Of a stretch of 64,000 nt of DNA, positions 49,601 through 60,195 are shown piece by piece (position 1 is the first letter of the stretch; each line of letters starts with the position of its first letter). A model generated the notes under the pieces. The model was given only the letters and a program-made list of their open reading frames with translations. It searched no databases and was not told the DNA's origin. Origin of the DNA: Solen grandis (Eukaryota; Mollusca; Bivalvia; Adapedonta; Solenidae). A program made the translations under genes and the position numbers. The DNA lies in NCBI GenBank assembly GCA_021229015.1, contig CM037778.1, positions 15,009,504 to 15,073,503 on the forward strand. Reading direction: 5' to 3'.

Positions 49601-52600
49601 TGAAACCATAATTTGTCTCCTTTTAGATATAAATTATTTTTTTATCTACCATAACTACGCTCCATTAAACTCATAAAACAAAAGGAAAGATAGTAATCAC
49701 AGGCAACAAATTCAAACATTGCTTTTATATCAACAATCAAACACATTTTTCAATCATTTACAGCATGTCGCCATGCGACAGAGCAAGTGCCCGTTCGCAT
49801 TACATCATCAGCCAATCAAAAAGCCGTATTTAATTTATTAACGAAATGCTAAAAATAAACTTGGGTTTTCCGAACTCGGATAACTAAAGCAAATGAAATT
49901 ACATGTCAAAATTGATTTTTTTCATCAGAAATACATGTTGTTAATTAAATGCACGAATGGAAGGGGCAAATAATAAGTAACTGATGGATTTTTAACTAGA
50001 CCAGTCGGACCAGATACTCATGGGCTTTACTAGACCGGACCAATTGTCTACTAGACAATGTTGTTCGGTCGGTATCGGGTTCATTCGCCCCAAGTACACT
50101 TTCGCCCGAGTCAGTTCACCCGAGTCAGTTCGCCCTCCAATGTGGGTTCATTCGCCCTAGTAAAATTATGAATTAATAAACAAAATGGATATTACAAAAT
50201 AGAATTTTCGGCATTTAACATACTTATTTTTTACACCCATCTCTTTCATTTATGATAAGTAGGGATGCAAATGAATTGAATAAGGACTTAAAACGAAACA
50301 AACAGTGAATTTATTTATTTATTTAATTATAAATACACTGCCAATGTTAGGGGTATATAAGATGTAAAAAAGTTTGAAACTGTCATTCCGAGATGGATGT
50401 TTCATTATGTATCGCTTGTGCAACGAAATATGATAAATGTAATATGAATATATACTCATTCAAACATACATGCATAAAATATTATAACCGAATACACAAA
50501 CATATATTATTTCATTTAAATCCACCAAAATTACAATTGGGCGAACAGACTCATACTTTAGGGCGACAGGGTATAGGGCGACAGGGAATTAGGGCGAAAA
50601 GGTATAGGGCGAAAGGGAATTGGGGCGAAACGACTCATAATCCGTTTGGTCGAAGGTTAATGTCGAACCCTATATTTTTCTCAAACAGAAATATCCCAAT
50701 TTTACCATATATCACAAGATATAGTCTCACTTCTCATCATACACCTTTAGGTTCAGGAAATGAAGAATTAACAAATACTAACAAATATCAGTTACACAAA
50801 ATTTAACTTTCTCTAGAAAAAAAAAAAAAAAAATTATTTGAAAAGAAAAGGAAGAGTGACTCACCTGAGGTATATACCTGTCCCTACTTCCTGGAGCTCT
50901 CCATCACATATTGTGAAGCTGTTAATGGCCATCTGTTATAAAATATTTTAATTAAATTAACCTTTACCATACCCAAGTTATGATAGGTATCTTATGCTAC
51001 CAGGCTCGAATTCCACCAACAATACTTAGTGCTAAGTAATACTTAAATTCTTAAACTAGGCAGATACACATTCCAGCATTACTATTTTATGAAGTATACA
51101 AGTGCATAACTAAGTTGAAATGAATTATTACCTTAATAACTAACAATAATTAATAAGAAATGAAATATATTGGTATTTTTATTAGAGAAACAAGAGTAAT
51201 GAAAATCGCCCTTAAGTATTGAAGCTTTACTTAGCTCTAAGAATTGTTGGTGGAATTCGACCCAGGATTAACTTGACTGTTTTCATATTTGCTTGGACTT
51301 AACAGCCGATCAACAATATATCAGTCATTTTTAGAAACTTAATTCTGCTATAGATACCAGTAGATACAGAGTGACCTCACTGCCATATCACATCAAAGAC
51401 AATATACATGATTGTTTGAGCTTATCTATTTTCATTTAATTGGGAAACAAGTTCTAACAACTTATACTAAACCCTCTTGGGGAATCCAGGTTTGGACCAG
51501 TACTTTGCTACTGGAATGCTTCCATTAGCATTCAAACCCACAACCATTGGAATCACAGTCAGGTATATTACCACAGGACCATGGCACCCCTTTTAAAGGA
51601 CATAATACACCACTTACACAGTTACATTTCTGAGCAGGAATTCAGTTCTGGACTACCTGTATGTGTTAAGCCAAACACAAGGGGGATATATCAGTACATT
51701 TTTTGACAAATTCATTGCTATATTGCTTTGCAGCCAGAGATCAAATCCATAACCACAACTAGTTCATAGCAGTATCAAATTTGGAACTTGAGGCAGATCA
51801 TTAGTTATCATTGTAATTTCCAAAAAAAAGTATTCAAATGAAAGATTGTTTGCAAATATCATATTTAGCAAACCAGAATGAAGAAAACTGCATGCAAAGT
51901 TACAAGTCAAATACATCCAATCAACACTATCTTCCTCATTCTAAAACCAACCTCATTTGTTAATTTTTTTTTCTTTCCCAGAAAATACCTAGTCTTTCAA
52001 CCTTCCTTGTCCACTGGACTTTATCATGACTTCCTATTCAAAGCTTTGAAATTCACTCCTATCTGAAGGAGGAAAAATATGTCATATTTTTCCATGCACA
52101 ATGTACTGCTTCAATATTTTTCCATGCACAATGTACTGCTTCAATATTTTTCCATGCACAATGTACTGCTTCAATATTTTTCCATGCACAATGTACTGCT
52201 CCAACTGAGGAACATTCAAGAGGGATTATTATTTATCATCTAATGTATAAAAGCTTAAAACACACATTGGGATTTCTTTGTTTTTGGCAAAGTGCTGATT
52301 TTTTCTTCAAGAAGACAAATTTGGGGCTACCACCCTACCTTGCAGAACAGGGTTAACAATTCTTCCCCAGGGGGTAGCGTGACCACAGAACCTGCCAGCT
52401 CCTTCAGTGTGTACACCAACTTGGCAAACTGTTCCATCCTCTTTGTGTCTTTCTGTACATCTTCCTTATCTGAAAAACAGTCCATTATTTTATCATTATC
52501 ATATGCTGTCAAATGACGGGGCATATTATGGTATGCCGCTATCTGGCTGTTTGTCTATAGACATTTAGTTTCCACGCAATAACTTTTGAGAGACATTATG

Positions 52601-55144
52601 TATTGAATTTATATTTGTATGCAAGTAGATGATATTGAAATACAGATCAAGTCTGATATTGGTAACAATCCACTATTTTTTACAGAGATATTCACCCTTC
52701 ATTGGCAATTTGTATGTAAATGATAGTTTCCTCCATGATAACTTTTGAAAGACTGCATGTATTGTGTTCATATTTTCTGTTTAAGTGTATAATATTAATA
52801 CATAGGGCAAATTTAATTTGGTCACAATCCACTGATTTACAATAGAGTTATTCATCAACAAGTTTGCGGTAAGTCGTGGGTTCTACCTGGATGCCTCCGT
52901 GCATGTGGGGTCTTCCTCCACCTGTAATTAGCTGGACGTCACTATATGACTGATATACTGTCAAAGCGACGGTAAACTCAAATAGTCAAGTCAAGTCATC
53001 AATAAATTTATTTATCCTCTATTACTAATAGTAGATTTAATAATAATTTATTATTAACCTCAAAATTAATAATTATATTTTCTTCTCCACATTTATTAAA
53101 GATCTTCATCCATAATATTTGCATCAACAACAAAACTGTTTTTAAAAACAGTACTTTGTACTATGATATCCTCATATGATTTGCCTTCTGGAATATATTA
53201 CCTGTCTCAGAGGCACTCTTTATTTTGGTAAGTAGCAGTGGTAGTTTTCTAATATTCTGAACCGCAAATCAACCACTAAACAAATTATTGCAAATTCTCA
53301 CAAGCTCAAAGAACATTTTTAGCCGTCTTGGGCTTGATGACTGGTGTTTATTTCAACAACTAAACTTACGAGTCATGAAGTCGTCCAGTGTTCGTATGAA
53401 CCAAGAGACCGGAATTACCATGGTGTTACTCCTAACTGACGGAAGTACCTGGCGGCAGCAATCTATCCGGAATGTAACTCATTGATTTTGTGTTGTCATG
53501 ACTAAGACACTTGCATACACTTGCATGTGAAGTGTCCAATCTCTTTTCTGAAGTTATAATTTAACTAGAGCTTAGATCACAATTAAAAGATGTAAAACCT
53601 GCTGCAAGGTGGTACTAACATTTTAAAAGATATTTCACACTCATCTTTGAAAAGTGGTAATTAGAAACATACAGACATTAAAATTGTGACATGACACAAC
53701 AATATGAATGAATTCCTTATTCCACTCTTCATATCAGTTATTCAGCAGTATGAATCACAAACAAAAAAGCACATGTTCTATTGTGTAAAGTAGGTCAACC
53801 GTTCATCATGTGCTTCACACCTACACTGGTTGGATAAGCTGGTTAATGTAAACATACTTGATTGACAGTTTAGGAACCATCCATGGGCAAAAACAAGGTG
53901 TCCATGAAATGTTTAAAAGCAAGCTGCAATATAAGAATTCTATTACTATTCTACGTAGACCTTTTCATTTCTAATGGTATATTATAATGGTGTTTGTACT
54001 AGGCCTGTCTCGATACAACTGATGCGTACCTGGATATGCTTCAAAACATCTAGAACGTATAGCAATTGTACCACAATATATTGCCATATTTGATAATGTT
54101 AAAATTAGTGGCAATTTAAAACAATATCTGGTTTCAATGAAATAATAAGCTGAATAAACAACAAATATTCCTGAAAGAAATACCACTATTGCTTATCTCC
54201 CTTGACATGGGCTCTATTTTCAGTCATTGTCGGCCAACACTTAGACCAATATGTGCATCTTTGACTTACGATGCAAAAATGGTGGCAGCAACGAGACTGC
54301 ATAGAAAATCAGCAAAACGGGTATGTTCATTTTAATGTATTGCAGTACAATACTGACTTTACTCAGTATCACCATAAACTAGTATACTAGTACATATATG
54401 TGGGATCAACCCTAGTCTGTACAAACATGGATAAAAAACCACTATGTTTGTTATTCCAGAGTAAGTCTGTCCTCGAAATGTGAAAATCATGGCCTTTCCC
54501 CACTCCAGGTTTTCAAAGTTTTTTAACCCTATTCAGTGTTGTTGTGTTTATTTTGGTCAAAATATTCAGAAAATATAGGCGGCATTCCCCCCTGCTTGGA
54601 GTATGTATTTTCCCCCCAATATTTTTCAATTCCCCCCTCCATGGTTGTCACAGTTTACATACCATATTGTGTGCATGGACTCACTGTTGCAATCTTTTTT
54701 AAATGTTAAATTCTTAATGGAACTGTTCAAACATATATATCATATTATTGTTCTTATTATTCTTTTATGCAATATAACATCATTAAATAAAATACAATAA
54801 AACACCTATATTATACATAGTAGGAAAATTCCCCTTTTAACTTGTTAGCTCACTTTCCATCCCCCCCTCCCCACTCCTATGGGCTCGGAACCCTTTCCCC
54901 CCAAAGAGAAAAAAAAACTGCTATTCTTTTTGTGAAATTCAGGCACATTAATTTTTTAACTGGATAATTTATTTACTTTTAGTGATTTGCTTTTTCACAA
55001 AGGGGAAATAAAAAAATATGCTTTTTCTCTTACCATCTTATCTATGACAGAAAAAAACCAAGGAGTTCCAAGTGACATACCTGACAAACTCGATCACAAT
55101 AATGGACCTGCCCACATCCTGTGCACTTCTTTAGACTCTCACCC
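40640..55144 (-). CDS. SMYD3: SMYD3-like SET/MYND lysine methyltransferase (N-terminus not found)
   Basis: Minus-strand exons, 5' to 3': 55144-55081 (MYND finger, LKKCTGCGQVHYCDRVCQ), 53475-53370 (tentative, ends LDDFMT), 52469-52339, 50932-50865 (INSFTICDGELQEVGTGIY), 48146-48038 (SLIDHSCKPNAVATFHGS), 47481-47371 (ISYIEQL, YYFDCGCEQC), 46660-46594, 44597-44469, 43849-43675 (ALKYGQQTLEPYK) and 40871-40640 (KVGKLQL, VTHGTDHPL, stop TGA). Phases agree from 53370 to the stop. The family transfers methyl groups from S-adenosylmethionine to lysines of histones and cytosolic kinases. Post-SET Cys residues and the SET Tyr (ISY) are present. The usual NHSC reads DHSC. A Cys-rich segment after the post-SET part (FCCPQPNCGG, ACRKCG) is absent from human SMYD3. 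An exon between 53475 and 55081 and the first exon(s) are missing. AATAAA overlaps the stop codon. Confidence 0.85.
42177..42978 (-). mobile_element. HINE-like element (GGGCCATGATGGCCC family)
   Basis: The plus strand starts AACAAGAG-GGCCATGATGGCC-CTTAATCGCTCACCTG and ends in a GGACGGACGACAGACG microsatellite, AAAGCTCACCATGAGCACG and CAGGTGAGCTAA. That is the inverse of 13847-15290, with diverged internal repeats (GGGCCAATTTTGACCC, AAGACAATTCTACATACC). In the last intron of the SMYD3-like gene. Confidence 0.65.
42979..43626 (-). mobile_element. Second, hairpin-less copy of the HINE-like element
   Basis: Continues directly with the same internal repeat and the same end (ACGGACAAAAGGCGATCAC, AGCTCACCATGAGCACG). 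A block of ACCCAACAATACA repeats (43385-43500) interrupts it. The joined order suggests tandem insertion or recombination between two copies. Confidence 0.55.
45148..46040. mobile_element. Short TIR DNA element
   Basis: The left end GCCGTAAATACTCGTGTTTT-GTGCACA is matched inverted by GTGCACACAATACACGTGTGG-TTACGGTAC at 46008-46038. Inner words GGGTGCGCACAATACATGAG also repeat inverted. About 0.9 kb, no transposase frame. Intronic. Confidence 0.5.
46222..46490 (-). repeat. SINE family 1 copy, old
   Basis: AACAGTATTTCAGTCATTTC, then CTGCAGTATCATGCC and a decayed head (GCAGACACTCTACCTAG). Confidence 0.6.
46493..46594. repeat. (GA)n run with duplicated splice donor
   Basis: Units of about 31 bp made of ACCTTGAGAAAGACAGAG plus (GA)n repeat three times. 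The last copy holds the donor of the exon at 46660-46594; the next copy holds a second intact GT donor at 46562-46561; the third has lost it (ATCTT). Confidence 0.75.
46955..47235 (-). repeat. SINE family 1 copy
   Basis: TTGGGTTTAACGTCCCACTG, ACATTATCCTGACATCGGGC, CTCAGCGCCAAG and a head complement (GGTTCAGACCCACAAC). Intronic in the SMYD3-like gene. Confidence 0.8.
48172..48380 (-). repeat. SINE family 1, partial
   Basis: ACACCCAGTCACATTATCCT and TATTGAACCCACAACCTC, with a 21-bp internal tandem duplication of CAGGTCATCCTATCCTACAA. It starts about 25 bases upstream of the exon at 48146-48038. Confidence 0.7.
48775..50075. repeat. Possible TIR element with ACTAGACC words
   Basis: TTCAAAATTAACTTTTTCAA and CACTAGACCAG words at 48777-48870, and TAACTAGACCAGTCGGACC to TCTACTAGACAATG at 49992-50062. 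Arms share words in both orientations. A similar start (GGGCTCAAAATTAAC) occurs at 41190. Ends uncertain. Confidence 0.35.
49296..49415 (+). repeat. SINE family 1 head
   Basis: CCCCAGTGGCTGAGTGGTTA (A box), GTGGGTTTGATCCCTGGCC (B box), CGCGACATACCAAAGTCGTG; the body is missing after GGTACTGTGATA. Confidence 0.8.
50080..50680. mobile_element. Foldback-like element with TTCGCCC-word arms
   Basis: Left arm GGGTTCATTCGCCCC, then five TTCGCCC/TTCACCC words to 50158. Right arm 50537-50672 has seven GGGCGAA/GGGCGACA words and ends GGTTAATGTCGAACCC. About 600 bp. The right arm creates the reading frame ending at 50806, which is not a gene. Confidence 0.65.
51000..51266. mobile_element. Complete MITE-like element, ~50-bp TIRs
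   Basis: Left CCAGGCTCGAATTCCACCA-ACAAT-CTTAG-GCTAAGTAA; right is the inverse ending GAATTCGACCCAGG. 267 bp, non-coding, in an intron of the SMYD3-like gene. A half copy lies at 38785. Confidence 0.7.
51290..51600 (-). repeat. Very old SINE family 1 copy
   Basis: Weak matches only: CAATATATCAGTCATTTTTA, CATTCAAACCCACAACC, ACCACAGGACCATGG. Confidence 0.35.
52083..52203. repeat. 31-bp tandem repeat, four units
   Basis: Nearly identical units TCCATGCACAATGTACTGCT followed by TCAATATTTTT. Intronic, about 140 bases downstream of an exon on the minus strand. Confidence 0.9.
52865..52997 (+). repeat. SINE family 2, 3' part
   Basis: TTGCGGTAAGTCGTGGGTTC, GGGGTCTTCCTCCACCTG, TAGCTGGACGTCACTATATG, tail CAAATAGTCAAGTCAAGTC. 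Confidence 0.8.
53480..55080. other. Intron region; C-rich word cluster at 54480-54905
   Basis: TTCCCCCC words recur at 54586, 54611, 54631, 54860 and 54894. An exon of the SMYD3-like gene carrying the end of the MYND finger should lie here, but I could not place it. Confidence 0.35.
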
Positions 55145-56570
55145 CTACACATAAAGAGAAATGTCATTTAAATATTATAAGAAATCTGAAATGTAAATAA
55201 AGTCATAGCGAACTAAGTCAAACTAAAAACTACGAAAACAAATTCATGTCACTTATGCCTAGGTCACAAGCAGAACGGAAGCCCTCTGATATTCAGAAAG
55301 GTAAAATATCTGTGATATATGTAATTTGAAGGCGCCCATGATTTGAATTTTTTTATACTCATGTGGTCACTGAATCAAGTGGGTGCCGGACAGTTTTTCC
55401 TGAATGAAAGTAAAAACAGTTTCAGGACCAAAAGGTGATTATGTGAATTGGATGGTTGCCACACAGGAACTAGGCAATTACTGAGCGGAAAACAATTTTC
55501 TTGTGCATGTATGACTAAAATTTATTGAAAGTTGTATCAAAAACTTACAAGCCGACAGAGCCACCACCCAACAAAACAGGGCATCTTGGGAACCTGTAAA
55601 GGCATGACCTCAAACCAAGACAATAAATGTACATTAAGCAGTGCCTTTCTGCAAAAACACCATTGAAATACCATGATTTTTTTATGGCCACACCCATACA
55701 AATCAAAAGCCCATTCCTGGCTGATATGTTTTTGACGTCACTGACCCTAAAAAAAATAAAAACACCTGGCTGCTGTTAACTTTCATGTCAATGGGCGCCA
55801 TCCGATGAGCAAACTTTTCAACACCAGACTGCAACTACTATACCTTGCTGACCCTGTCTGATTTTGGGTAAAACAGACGACGTCCAGTGTCAGTTTTTTT
55901 TATGTAACTGTATCATTACCTAAGGAAAACCATTCTTTCTTCCCATAACTAATTGAATAACAGGACAAATCCCCCTGTCAAATAATCACAAATTACACAA
56001 AAACAAATCTAGATTTCTAATACTTTGCCTATCCTGGAGTATCCAGTTCTCGACAGCACAAGAAGTTACTGCAAGAAAAATGAACAAAACAATCCCTCAC
56101 TTTTATATCAAATATATCATCAAATGCATCAATATCTTCCCTTCAAATGTATTAAATTTTCAATGGTAATCAAAAACAAATTCAAAAAATTACTCTCAAA
56201 ATCCAACAACAGTCAAAAAATTATTTCAAAAATGGCGTCTGGAGTTCTCGACAATGAACTGAAAACGAGTATGCCATGAGTATGGTGCACAAAAAATTTA
56301 TAAACAAAAGTTGCATTGAAATTCTGTGTTCTTAATCACAGAACAGATTGTTTTGTAAAATATAAGACGATCCAAATGAGAACAAGAAACACTATCACAC
56401 TGAAAGTGTTCATGTTATTATAGGGTGTCCTACGAGTTTTTGTAACTGGGTGTACAATTAATCTCTACTGAGATCCGCTCCGTTTTTTTCTTTTTCATAC
56501 TGGCCTCTGCTGGATCTCTACCCAGGCCTTATATAAAAGCTTCGGGAAATTTACACCGATACCCCTACAT
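55145..56570. other. No exon recognised
   Basis: Should hold, or lie near, the N-terminal SMYD exon(s). A minus-strand block at about 55602-55558 has both an AG acceptor and GTAAGT donor, but its 45 bases do not look like SMYD sequence. Confidence 0.35.
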
Positions 56571-57215
56571 CGTTTCGGCCGTTCAAATCGATTGTTTTCG
56601 GATGCACACCTAAAAATCCATGCATGTCTAGTAAGAAGACATAATCTTCTTTCCATTTCATTCAACATCGTTGTCTTAGCTTGCCAATTTCTTGAAATAC
56701 GGCAACGGAAAACAACAAACCGCTCACCTCATAGTTTTAAACAGACATTTTGTAAATTTTAAACTACAGCTCAGTTCAGTTACAACTGTTCAACAGCAAA
56801 AGGTAAATGCTCTTTGCCAATAAGTCGGCTGGCAAAATTAAAAAAAATCTTGCTGTATAAAACGATTTTTCAAAAATAAAGTTTATGTGAAATACATTTT
56901 ATTTACTTATACATAGAAAAAACCACGCACCGTTCTGTACCGTATAACCCGCGAGTAGAACCTAACTGTAGTTATCCAATCACGGATTAGTCACGTGATA
57001 ACCATCGCATGTAAACAATATGGCGGTTTAAACGGCGAGTTTGGAGGTTTCTTGAGTCTGTAGCTGTAAAACTGGTGAAATAGGTAAGCTAAGACAATGA
57101 CGTTGAATGAAATGGAAAGAAAAATATGTCTTCTTACTAGACATACGTGGATTTTTAGGTGTGCATCCTAAAACAATCGATTTAGGTGTGCATTCTAAAA
57201 CAATCAATTTGAAAG
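56571..57215. repeat. ~120-bp inverted repeat around a promoter-like loop
   Basis: 56571-56688 and 57085-57215 are inverted copies at roughly 90% identity (TGAATGAAATGGAAAG, TGTCTTCTTACTAGACAT, GGATTTTTAGGTGTGCAT). The right arm has a partial tandem duplication. The ~395-bp loop contains CCAATCACGGATTAGTCACG, an E-box CACGTG and ATGGCGG. It could be the divergent promoter of the SMYD3-like gene and a plus-strand gene, or a TIR element. Confidence 0.55.
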
Positions 57216-57810
57216 GCCAGGGTTCGATATAAAGGACCGACCGAACGACATTTACTAGTCGGTCCTTCCTAAGCTAGATGGACCAAGTGGTCGTGTTGCA
57301 AAATTGTCAGATTGCATCAAAATATCAGGTGAAATTAAGATTCAAAAGCAAAATTACAGCAGATCTATGGCAATATTTGCCGATTCGGTTTCCCTTTACT
57401 AACTTTGAACTCCGCCGTAACTATTTTTGAACAATCTTGACACGCGTTATCTGATTGGCTAATGTATCCAGATTGAGGCTGTTTTATGGCACTTGCTCAG
57501 ACAATGATGTCTACTTACAGGTATTTTCAATGTGAAATCGAGGCTTTCTTTCGTGGATTTGATGATGTCGTAAAGATAATCATTCATACTATCCGCTTAT
57601 GTAAGTTAATAAATGTGCTCCAATGATCCATTATACGATGATATAACGTTACTTTTGTAAGATAAAACAAACCAGATAAAGATGGTGCATATTAACTCGC
57701 GACAGCCTTTATTTTATATATAAATTGTTGGAATCCGAAGTAATACGACATCAGACCGTTTTCCGGTTTTGTTTAAATTCGCGATCTGTCAGACGACAGT
57801 AACTGTCAAA

Positions 57811-57953
57811 ATGAGCAGTCTGCTTAATTTTGGATTTTCAACAGACAAAAAACAAAGCGAGTCAAATAAAAGAAATAAAAAAGATGAATCCAAAGAATTA
57901 TATGAAAAGACTAAAAGGCAAAGATCATTTTGCCCAAAATGGTTGGATGAATT
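57811..57953 (+). CDS. Zinc-finger-like protein start, cut by gap
   Basis: ATG at 57811, then 47 codons: a Lys/Ser/Glu-rich segment followed by KRQRSFCPKWLDE just before the N run. The RSF-x-x-x-WL-x-x-F form is what precedes the TTF/BED-type zinc finger in ZNF862-like, hAT-related proteins, which are abundant in marine invertebrates. The finger itself is lost in the gap, so this is a guess from a short motif. The frame appearing to continue past the N run to 58158 is an artefact of crossing unknown sequence. Confidence 0.4.
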
Positions 57954-58053
57954 NNNNNNNNNNNNNNNNNNNNNNNNNNNNNNNNNNNNNNNNNNNNNNN
58001 NNNNNNNNNNNNNNNNNNNNNNNNNNNNNNNNNNNNNNNNNNNNNNNNNNNNN
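57954..58053. other. Assembly gap (100 N)
   Basis: Exactly 100 unknown bases; a placeholder. Confidence 0.99.
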
Positions 58054-58285
58054 GCAGATCCGGGTTTAACTTTTTCAATTTCAACCCTGATCCGCAGCCC
58101 AAACACACGTTCTGGAGTCTGGTTCTCGGCTCGAGGGGAAATTTATTTTTCTACTTGACCATAACGAAAACCGGGGTTCACGCATCAACTCCTTTCCCTA
58201 AATTGGCGACCGCCAAACTTTGGTACTATATTCTGCCCCCATATATAGCTTATTTTGGGTAAGGGTCAGTTAAAAGGGCGTCCCA
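58054..58285 (+). pseudogene. Degraded duplicate of the SLC5 exon start
   Basis: Matches 58505-58740 along its whole length at about 85% identity, starting GCAGATCCGGGTTTAAC against GCAGATCCAGGTTTAAC. The differences include many one-base insertions and deletions and homopolymer changes, so the frame is lost. It begins at the last N of the gap. Most likely an uncorrected read or second haplotype left beside the gap. Confidence 0.7.
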
Positions 58286-58449
58286 TGTATTTATGAATAA
58301 TGAAAAAAAACAACAACAAAAAAACACGGCATTTCAGTACAGGGATTCGGTCGCTCGCAATATGTAAACAGCGATACATGTATAAGGCTACCTATTTACA
58401 ACTTGACTGTATGCCATGTATTAATAAACCATCACAACTTTCATTTCAG

Positions 58450-59696
58450 TCTTGATATTATCAACAATCAGGACGGGAGGTCCAGCATCCGTGGCTGAAA
58501 TTAGCAGATCCAGGTTTAACTTTTTCAATTTCAACCCTGATCCAGCAGTCCGACACACGTTCTGGAGTCTGGTTCTCGGCTCGAGTGCAATATTTTTCTA
58601 CTTGACCATAACGCAAGCCGGGGTTCAGCGCATCAACTCCATTCCTAAATTGGCGACCGCCAAACGTGTGTACTATATTGCTGCGCCCATATATAGCTTA
58701 GTTTGGGTAACGGTCATGTTACAAGGCGTCACCATGTTTGCTTATTTCTCAAAAAAGGGATGTGACCCGCTTGCGTCCGGCATGGTAGATAATTTAAACA
58801 AGATATTTCCTTTTACTGTATTAGAGCTTTTCCACGATCTTCCTGGTCTTCCCGGATTATTCATTTCGGGTCTAACATGTGCGTCACTGAGTACAATATC
58901 GTCGGGGCTGAACAGCCTGTCGGCAATTACATATCAAAATTTCATCAAACTATTTTTTAAGAATATTAAAGAAACAACAGGTACAAATATATCTAAGCTA
59001 GTTGTCGTTGCTTACGGTGCAGTGTCGATAGGTTGTGCTTTCTTGCTATCAAATATCGAAAGCCAACTCAATCAAATTCTGGATTCATTCATGGGTGCCT
59101 TTATGGGGGCAGAAGTCGGGCTCTTTTTATGTTCAGTTTTTATTCGTCGAACAAATCCAAAAGCAGTCGTTATTAGCATGCTTATAGCTATTTCACTGGT
59201 ATCGTGGATCAGTATAGGGCAAAATATAATTGCCAAACCACCCACACAAGGCTTTTTGGAACTTGGACCAACCGACAAATGTCCTATTCTTGATGCACAG
59301 CAGAGCAATGTTTCTTTATCCAATGATTCGATAATTCTAAATGATGCTCAGAACATTAGCTACAACAATGCAGATTCGAATGGAACAGTCACTGATAGTC
59401 CAGTTAGTTCTAAAGAAGATTCCTCAGTACTGTCCACAATCTACTCCATTTCATACATGTATTTCAGTTTCATCGGATGCTTCGTCGTTGTTATTTTAAC
59501 GCTGGTATTAAGTTGCATTTCTCCGGCTTATCCGACGGAAGAAGCTAATGGAGTGTTGTACTTCTCTCCCACATGCTGCCGAGCTAATTGTTTAAAGGAA
59601 GAGGGACGCGAATCTGACCAAACATGTGACTATAAAGCTATTGAACTTGAAGAAAAATGCAATGCTCTGGACAGGGATAACAATGAAGTGAAATGA
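58450..59696 (+). CDS. SLC5-family sodium-coupled transporter, terminal exon
   Basis: The acceptor TTTCAG ends at 58449; the exon opens in phase with LILSTIRTGG and runs 415 codons to TGA at 59694-59696. It covers the C-terminal two thirds of a sodium:solute symporter: FNFNPDPAVRHTFWSLVLGS, QAGVQR, DLPGLPGLFISGLTCASLST and SSGLNSLSAITY are family hallmarks, closest to sodium-coupled monocarboxylate/iodide-type members (SLC5A8/12/5/6). About eight membrane segments can be seen. A loop before the last segment carries four N-glycosylation sequons (NVS, NDS, NIS, NGT). The tail is acidic and cytosolic. The first ~200 residues are not in the window. AATAAA occurs at 59755. Confidence 0.88.
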
Positions 59697-59752
59697 ATAT
59701 CAACTTCAAGAGAAAGCGATTGCAATTACAAATGACATTAAATATACATTCT

Positions 59753-59782
59753 AATAAACACATTTACAAAAAAAAGACCAAT
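59753..59782 (+). terminator. Poly(A) signals after the SLC5 exon
   Basis: AATAAA in CTAATAAACACA and again in CCAATAAAAG, 60-85 bases after the stop codon. Confidence 0.5.
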
Positions 59783-60147
59783 AAAAGATTTCGGTTACTG
59801 TAATATTCAATATTCACAGTTATTAAACCTTTTTTTATAAATACACCATTTTATATATAAATACATACACCATTTTTATATCTTAATGCACATTGTCTCT
59901 CTTTGAATCCACTGTCTTATTTATGAATACACTTCAAAGATATCGCTTAAAACTCAATGTATGTGTGTGTACATTTAATTATTTTTATTACTTTCGCACG
60001 AAACGCCGGCCATAAGCATGTAAAACGCATTAATTTAATGGCCCTCACGATATGCTGATCACTGTGAATTTCTGCAAAAATTATTAACTCTTTTATTAAA
60101 GAGATGATATTTTATTAATTCAAAACTATTACCAAATTTACGAATTT

Positions 60148-60150
<3 letters not shown>

Positions 60151-60192
<42 letters not shown>
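60151..60192. repeat. Poly-T run
   Basis: About 42 T in a row; may be the poly(A) tail of a minus-strand retroelement, but no body was recognised. Confidence 0.85.

Positions 60193-60195
<3 letters not shown>

Noticed and set aside
50393..50806. 137-codon frame
   Set aside because: The middle part is the GGGCGA word array of a foldback element; the ends have no recognisable domain.
53370..53475. Frameshifted SMYD3-like exon
   Set aside because: Other frames gave SMYD-like fragments, but one continuous frame reads through to LDDFMT and splices in phase into the next exon, so no frameshift needs to be assumed. The acceptor is weak and the phase with the MYND exon does not match, so an exon between them is still missing.
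57769..58158. A 129-codon protein across the N run
   Set aside because: The frame crosses 100 unknown bases; its two sides are unrelated (zinc-finger-like start and damaged SLC5 copy).
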